Shown: positions 34,606 to 39,394 of the stretch, in pieces | How positions within the stretch are numbered: position 1 is the first letter of the stretch | Layout of the letters: each line of letters starts with the position of its first letter | Origin: Archaeoglobus sp. JdFR-27 | Lineage (GTDB): Archaea; Halobacteriota; Archaeoglobi; Archaeoglobales; Archaeoglobaceae | Direction of reading: 5' to 3' | Length of the DNA: 39,394 nt | Assembly: GCA_002011235.1 (NCBI GenBank) | Contig: MTMO01000025.1 | Coordinates: forward strand, 1-39,394 | Position numbers and translations under genes: made by a program | Notes under the pieces: generated by a model | Database searches by the model: none | What the model was told of the DNA's origin: nothing | What the model saw: the letters and a program-made list of their open reading frames with translations, nothing else

Positions 34606-35871
34606 GTGATAAAAAAAGATGTGATAGACTACCTAAAAGAATATGAGCGTTTTGAGCCGGAAATTGTGGGGAGGGAATTGAAGGTCCCGGTGGACTCGGA
34701 ATTCGTGGTATCTATAATTGGCCCGAGGAGGGCTGGCAAGACTTACTATCTGTTCCAGCTTTCCAGACAGCTGGGAAATTACCTTTATTTGAATTTCGAG
34801 GACTCTAGGCTCTATGGTGTAAAGTACAATGAATTAAGAGATATAATCAGGACGTATGTCGAGGTTTATGGAAAAGAGCCAAAACACCTCTTTCTGGATG
34901 AAATACAGAATGTTAAGAACTGGGAGATTGTGGTGAGAGAGCTCCACGACCTAAAAAAATACAGAATTTTCGTTACGGGCTCATCTTCAAAGCTTTTGAG
35001 TAAAGAAATCGCAACCCAGCTTAGGGGTAGGACACTTTCGTACCTACTCCTTCCCTTCAGTTTTAGAGAATCTCTGGTCGCAAAGGGCTTAAGTTTTGAA
35101 AAATACGTTAACAAGGATGAGATAGCGAAAATAAAGCACGAATTAAAGGAATATTTGGACTATGGAGGATTTCCCGAAGTTGTTTTGTCGCAAGAGAAGG
35201 TTAAGATTCTTAAAGAGTACTCAGATTTGATTCTTTTCAGGGATTTCATTGAAAGGCATGGAATAAAGAATTTGGAGGTCGCAAGATTCCTGCATTCCTT
35301 TATCATTCAAAATTTTTCAAAGGAAATTTCTGCAAATTCGCTTTTTAATCGCATCAAAGCCATGGGGGTTAAAGTTTCTAAAAATACCATATATGATTAC
35401 CTGTCAAAAATTGAGGACACAGTTTTCTTTTTCTTTTTGAGGAGATACTCCAAAAAACCCCATCTAAGGGAGACTTATCCTAAAAAGATTTACCTTTGCG
35501 ATACAGGGTTAACAAAAATCCTTAGACTTTCAGAAGATGCTGGGAAGTTGATGGAAAACTCGGTCTTCCTTGAACTTCTCCGAAAAACAAACCAAAATCC
35601 TCTGATTGAGATTTTTTATTGGAAAGATTATCTGCAAAAGGAGGTGGATTTTATCGTGAAAGAGGGAAATCAGTTTACTCAGTTAATTCAAGTAACTTAT
35701 GAACTCACGCCAGAAAATGAGAAGAGAGAAGTAAATGCCTTGCTAAAAGCAGGAAAAGAGCTGGGATGCAAAAACATGACCATTTTGACATGGGATCAGG
35801 AAGATTTAATAAAAAAGAGTGGGAAGGAGATATTTGTAAAACCGCTGTGGAAATGGATTTTGAGTGTTTGA
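34606..35871 (+). CDS. AAA-type ATPase with DUF4143 C-terminal domain
   Basis: A 421-residue archaeal ATPase. Walker A is GPRRAGKT (39-46), Walker B HLFLDEIQ (94-101), and VTGSSSKLL is sensor 1. An arginine-rich linker (QLRGRTLSYLLLPFSF) leads to a winged-helix region. The C-terminal DUF4143 domain resembles a PD-(D/E)XK fold (FYWKDYLQKEVDFIV), but the usual E-x-K strand reads LIQVTY. The family is expanded in thermophilic archaea and often sits among mobile or toxin-antitoxin genes; its biochemical role is not settled. GTG 34606 is the start. The palindromic sites upstream suggest autoregulation. It is divergent from the HEPN-MNT gene. Confidence 0.85.
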   Translation: MIKKDVIDYLKEYERFEPEIVGRELKVPVDSEFVVSIIGPRRAGKTYYLFQLSRQLGNYLYLNFEDSRLYGVKYNELRDIIRTYVEVYGKEPKHLFLDEIQNVKNWEIVVRELHDLKKYRIFVTGSSSKLLSKEIATQLRGRTLSYLLLPFSFRESLVAKGLSFEKYVNKDEIAKIKHELKEYLDYGGFPEVVLSQEKVKILKEYSDLILFRDFIERHGIKNLEVARFLHSFIIQNFSKEISANSLFNRIKAMGVKVSKNTIYDYLSKIEDTVFFFFLRRYSKKPHLRETYPKKIYLCDTGLTKILRLSEDAGKLMENSVFLELLRKTNQNPLIEIFYWKDYLQKEVDFIVKEGNQFTQLIQVTYELTPENEKREVNALLKAGKELGCKNMTILTWDQEDLIKKSGKEIFVKPLWKWILSV

Positions 35872-35988
35872 TTTTTGAGTGTTTAATGTATCTGATTTTG
35901 AACATTAAACTGAAAAGCTCAAGAAAATTAAGAAGTTAAAAAAGAGGGTTTTTAAATCCTGCCAAATTTTGATTTTTGAGTGATATTC

Positions 35989-37239
35989 ATGTCCGAATTT
36001 GGTAGACGAACGTCCGATATAGAATCAGGATACAGAAAAATCGAATGGGCAGAGAGGCACATGAAGGTTCTTGCCAAAATAAGAGAGGAATTCGCTAAGG
36101 AAAAACCCCTTGAAGGATTCAGGATTGGAATGGCCCTGCATGTTGAGGCAAAGACAGCAGTGCTGGTTAAAACCCTCATCGAAGGAGGGGCAGATGTAGC
36201 AATAACGGGCTGCAATCCTCTAAGCTCTCAAGATGACGTATCCAATGCTTTAAGGGATATAGGTATAAAATGTTATTCAAAGAGAGGTATGAGCGAGGAA
36301 GAGTACTATTCTGCCCTTAACAAGGTTCTGGATTCAAAGCCAGATGTTGTTATAGATGATGGAGCCGATTTGATTTTCCTTCTTCATGGGGAGAGGGCTA
36401 AACTTGCAGACAAAATTCTTGGAGCCAGCGAAGAAACGACAACTGGGATAATAAGGCTGAGGGCAATGGAAAGAGAAGGAGTTCTCAAATTCCCAGTCAT
36501 CGATGTAAACGATGCAAAAACGAAGTATCTCTTTGACAACAGATATGGCACCGGACAATCTACTTGGGATGGAATCCTAAGATCTACAAATCTTTTGATC
36601 GCCGGAAAAAAGGTTGTTGTAGCTGGCTATGGCTGGTGTGGAAGGGGTATTGCGATGAGGGCTCGCGGCTTGGGAGCGAAGGTAATCGTAACGGAGGTTG
36701 ATGAAGTAAGAGCGCTCGAAGCGTTTATGGATGGTTATGAAGTCATGCCCATGCTTGATGCGGCAAAAATCGGAGACATTTTCATAACAGCTACCGGAGA
36801 TAAGGATGTAATAACGGCAGAACACTTCAAGCTGATGAAGGATGGAGCAATTCTTGCCAACTCAGGTCACTTCAACGTTGAGATAAACATTCCCGATCTT
36901 GAAAGACTCAGCAAAGCGAGCAGAAAGGCGAGAGAAGGTGTGACTGAATACGACCTTGGGGACAAGAAACTCTATCTCCTGGCTGAAGGAAGACTCGTCA
37001 ACCTTGTGGCTGGAGATGGCCATCCGGTTGAGGTAATGGACATGAGCTTCTCCGATCAGGCTTTGTCAGCTAGATACATAATCGAAAACCATGAGAAGCT
37101 TGAAAAGAAGGTTTACAGATTGCCGGAGGAGCTTGATAGAAAGGTTGCGAGGCTAAAGCTTGAAGTTCTAGGTGTAAAAATCGACTCGCTTACGGAGGAG
37201 CAGAAAAGGTATCTTTCCGATTGGAGGGAAGGAACTTAG
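35989..37239 (+). CDS. ahcY: Adenosylhomocysteinase (S-adenosyl-L-homocysteine or -inosylhomocysteine hydrolase)
   Basis: A 416-residue NAD-dependent hydrolase that clears SAH after methylation. Marks are [45 protein letters not shown] with the catalytic Lys and Asp, and the NAD fold [28 protein letters not shown] and [16 protein letters not shown] follow. The C-terminus ends SDWREGT, so the KPxxYRY tail of bacterial and eukaryotic enzymes is absent, as in other archaea and some thermophiles. Archaeal enzymes may act on S-inosylhomocysteine. ATG 35989 follows GAGTGATATTC; GTG 35980 would be inside that site. A TATA-like TTTTTAAAT lies near 35949. Confidence 0.95.
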   Translation: MSEFGRRTSDIESGYRKIEWAERHMKVLAKIREEFAKEKPLEGFRIGMALHVEAKTAVLVKTLIEGGADVAITGCNPLSSQDDVSNALRDIGIKCYSKRGMSEEEYYSALNKVLDSKPDVVIDDGADLIFLLHGERAKLADKILGASEETTTGIIRLRAMEREGVLKFPVIDVNDAKTKYLFDNRYGTGQSTWDGILRSTNLLIAGKKVVVAGYGWCGRGIAMRARGLGAKVIVTEVDEVRALEAFMDGYEVMPMLDAAKIGDIFITATGDKDVITAEHFKLMKDGAILANSGHFNVEINIPDLERLSKASRKAREGVTEYDLGDKKLYLLAEGRLVNLVAGDGHPVEVMDMSFSDQALSARYIIENHEKLEKKVYRLPEELDRKVARLKLEVLGVKIDSLTEEQKRYLSDWREGT

Positions 37240-37324
37240 TGTTTTTAAGACTATCTATCATTATGGTTACTTACTTTCAAGATAGACAAAAATTTTAATA
37301 ATTAATTTTTTGTCTTTAGCTTCA

Positions 37325-37987
37325 ATGGAAATTAGGGATCCTATTCATGGATTCATTCATCTAACTGATGCAGAAAAGAGTATTATCGACTCTGAACCAT
37401 TTCAGAGACTGAGAAATATCAAGCAGCTCGGAATGAGCTATTATGTATACCCTGGAGCCAGTCATACGAGGTTTGAACACTCTTTGGGGTGTTTGTATGT
37501 TGCTGATAGAATATTTGAGATACTTGCCCAAAAACACAAAAAATCTTAGAAATCATTTTTGGAAGCGATAATGAGATTAATGTTGTGAAGAGACTAAAAA
37601 GACCGTTAGGTTGGCAGCATTATTGCATGATGTCGGTCATTCTCCATTTTCCCATGCAACGGAGGAGATTTTCCCAGAAGACCTTAACCATGAAAGAATG
37701 AGTTCAAAAATAATCAAGGAAAAACTTGAGCATATTTTTGAAAAAGATGAGATAAAAAGAAGTGGAATCAGAAAAGAAGATATAATGTATCTTATTTACC
37801 CAGAATATCGCTACGACATCTCAGAAAAAGATGAAATCTCATTTAAAATCCTGCAGCAAATAATTTCAGGAGACATTGATGCTGATAGGATAGATACCTC
37901 ACAAGAGATTCGTATCATGCAGGAGTAATTTACGGAAGATTCGATTATATCAGATTAATGGATACTTTAGCCATAGTTCCTTACATC
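37325..37987 (+). pseudogene. HD-superfamily phosphohydrolase (dNTPase-like), frameshifted
   Basis: The N-terminal frame (37325-37549) reads MEIRDPIHGFIHLTDAE and SHTRFEHSLGCLYVADRIFE and then stops. The next frame (from about 37608) carries the HD motif ALLHDVGHSPFSHATE and ISGDIDADRID and stops at 37928. A third, overlapping frame continues DSYHAGVIYGRFDYIRLMDT. Put together these are the conserved blocks of the archaeal SAMHD1-like HD family, and about half of the C-terminal sequence is gone. With at least two frameshifts it cannot be functional. ATG 37325 has no ribosome site and may have been leaderless. It is bounded by ahcY and the MFS gene. Confidence 0.85.
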
Positions 37988-37988
37988 G

Positions 37989-38146
37989 GACGAGCTTATG
38001 GTTTGCGTCTTAGAAGTCAGCAGAGCCCTTAAAGATGTGGAAAGAGAAAGTCCGATAAAATTCTGACCCCCGATGAAAACGTGGGCAGAGTATACCAGAT
38101 AACTACTGTAGGTGAAGAGGTTGCGGAGAAAAGAGGGTCTAAATAA
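37989..38146 (+). pseudogene. Decayed winged-helix regulator C-terminal fragment
   Basis: Translation from 37989 gives LEVSRALKDVERESPIKF to a stop at 38064. A +1 frame from 38063 continues LTPDENVGRVYQITTVGEEV to TAA at 38144-38146. Joined, this is the end of an archaeal winged-helix regulator (V-S-R-A-L-x-x-L-E, then LTP...GRxYxLTxxGxEV). The N-terminus is missing, replaced by the HD pseudogene; the two broken genes are fused by a deletion. It ends one base before the MFS stop codon. Confidence 0.6.
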
Positions 38147-39343
38147 CTATTCTAAACTTATACTCCTGTCTCTCCTATACATGACTGATGCTCTGTGTAG
38201 TATCAGAGCAGAAAGCAAAGAGAATATTACGGCAATAAAATATATTCGGCTCAACATCCAAATGTCTATTATTGGCCCGATTACAAGAACAAAAACCCCC
38301 ATTATAAGAGAGGAGAGAGTGCTTATGAATGAAAGTAGTGTTGCTCTATGGGAGGAGGAAATAATCTCATTTCTCCACACCATACTGGTAGGAAACCATA
38401 GTCCTATGCACACTTCAATCAAAATTAGGCCAATTACAGCTGTTATTATGTTTTGGGCAATTGCCATCACAGTATATCCCATGCCCAGAATCACCGGTGC
38501 CCAGTAGTTGAGTTTTGTATAGGAGATTCTTTTTCCAAGAAAACCGCTTAAAAAGCTGAAAAGCGCTCTTACAAACATCAAAAGAGAGAACACCCATCCC
38601 AGAAAAACTATATCCAGACCTTTTTTCAGAAGGAAAGGTTGATAGGTGAACATATAGAAGAGATAAGCAACGTTGAACATCGCAATACCAGCAACCAACC
38701 ACTTTAAGGTATCAGATTCAGAGACTTTTGAAAAAGCCTCTTTTAAGAAAGCCGTATAAGGGGTTCTACGCTCTCCGTAGTTTTCATTTAATAAAAGTGA
38801 AGCGAGTAAAGCTGTTACAAGTAGAAAACCTCCTGAAGCAAGAAAAGGGAGTGAAACGTTTACCTTCGCAAGAAATGTTGCAAAAAATCCTGCTAATATT
38901 GCAGTAATATTCATAAGGCCCATCCCCATACCAAATGTGCCAGCAGCTTTTTGCTCAGCATCATCCTGAAGTTCGTCGTAGAACCAGGCTTCCAGCGAGC
39001 CGCTCATAAGGGCAGCTCCTAAGCCAACGAAGAATTCTCCCACTGCAAACGTTACTATCTCTCTTGCCATTCCATAAAGTATCATTCCGAAACCTACAGA
39101 TACGGTTGCAAAAACAATGCTTTTCTTTCTTCCATACCTGTCGGCGAAATTACCGGTTGGAAAATCAAGGACGCCTGTGGTGATTGCTGATACAGCAAAT
39201 ATAATGCCCATTTCAGTGTAGTTTAACCCATTAAACTTCAAGAAAGCGATATAGTATGCGCTGAAGATGAAGAAGGGAAAGTTGGTAAGCACCGTCAAAC
39301 CAACAAAGAGCTGAGAAGCTGAGAAAACTCTGTTCTTGGCCAT
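38147..39343 (-). CDS. MFS transporter
   Basis: A 398-residue protein with about 12 membrane segments and the major-facilitator signature in the loop after helix 2, GNFADRYGRKKSIVFA (about 63-78), with a degenerate repeat in the second half (FLGKRISYTKLNYWAP). The interdomain loop includes NENYGERRTPY. The substrate is unknown; drug/sugar-phosphate-type efflux or uptake carriers look alike at this level. A GGAGGAATACAA site precedes the ATG and overlaps the stop of a gene that begins outside the window. Confidence 0.9.
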   Translation of the reverse strand: MAKNRVFSASQLFVGLTVLTNFPFFIFSAYYIAFLKFNGLNYTEMGIIFAVSAITTGVLDFPTGNFADRYGRKKSIVFATVSVGFGMILYGMAREIVTFAVGEFFVGLGAALMSGSLEAWFYDELQDDAEQKAAGTFGMGMGLMNITAILAGFFATFLAKVNVSLPFLASGGFLLVTALLASLLLNENYGERRTPYTAFLKEAFSKVSESDTLKWLVAGIAMFNVAYLFYMFTYQPFLLKKGLDIVFLGWVFSLLMFVRALFSFLSGFLGKRISYTKLNYWAPVILGMGYTVMAIAQNIITAVIGLILIEVCIGLWFPTSMVWRNEIISSSHRATLLSFISTLSSLIMGVFVLVIGPIIDIWMLSRIYFIAVIFSLLSALILHRASVMYRRDRSISLE

Positions 39344-39354
39344 TTGTATTCCTC

Positions 39355-39394
39355 CTATGTAAATTCAGTTGGGAAACTCTCAAGAAGTTCGCAT
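39355..39394 (-). CDS. C-terminal end of a gene running off the window
   Basis: The last 40 bases on the minus strand are open (CELLESFPTEFT) and stop with TAG 12 bases before the MFS start, inside its ribosome site. This is the normal layout of an upstream operon partner. It is too short to identify. Confidence 0.35.
   Translation of the reverse strand, partial: CELLESFPTEFT

Overview
The window is archaeal and most consistent with the order Archaeoglobales (Archaeoglobus/Ferroglobus/Geoglobus). The markers are SepCysS for tRNA-dependent cysteine synthesis, Dph2, a CetZ tubulin homologue, ribosomal protein S17e, UPF0147, archaeal-type glycyl-tRNA synthetase, PEP synthase, a geranylgeranyl-reductase family flavoprotein, and a 3-hydroxyacyl-CoA dehydrogenase. 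Genes are short-spaced, several starts look leaderless behind AT-rich TATA elements, others have GGAGG/GGTGA sites, and both strands are used. No rRNA, CRISPR array or origin was seen. The order assignment is inference from gene content.

Left to right: an unrecognised gene pair (150-853) flanked by short direct repeats; a Cys-less MGMT-like protein; a sodium/solute symporter preceded by a 40-residue accessory peptide; the rps17e-dapA-dapB operon of translation and lysine/diaminopimelate synthesis; a lipid-type flavoprotein reductase; a membrane-tethered winged-helix regulator; pscS with a Cas4-like protein lacking its catalytic residues; a CetZ operon with a secreted, membrane-anchored coiled-coil protein; ppsA-dph2; a membrane protein with an exported domain; an IS630 transposase remnant; an alpha/beta hydrolase; serA; a dolichol/phytol kinase-like protein; UPF0147 and a zinc-ribbon protein; glyS; then a TPP enzyme, a zinc alcohol dehydrogenase and a 3-hydroxyacyl-CoA dehydrogenase that could form a small carbon catabolism neighbourhood.

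From about 31 kb to 35.9 kb the content becomes accessory. A tRNA-Gly(CCC) is overlapped by an open fragment resembling the N-terminal piece of an SSV-type partitioned integrase. Beside it lies a minus-strand array of a tiny basic protein, a PIN-domain protein, an HNH endonuclease, a PD-(D/E)XK-like nuclease and a two-helix membrane peptide. A frameshifted HEPN-nucleotidyltransferase gene and a DUF4143-type ATPase with palindromic operator-like sites follow. I consider the nuclease array the best candidate for an undescribed mobile-element or defence module. The window closes with ahcY, decayed HD-phosphohydrolase and winged-helix regulator genes, and an MFS transporter. Several of the small genes (40, 50, 49 and 54 codons) and decayed fragments described here are easily missed by standard length cut-offs.
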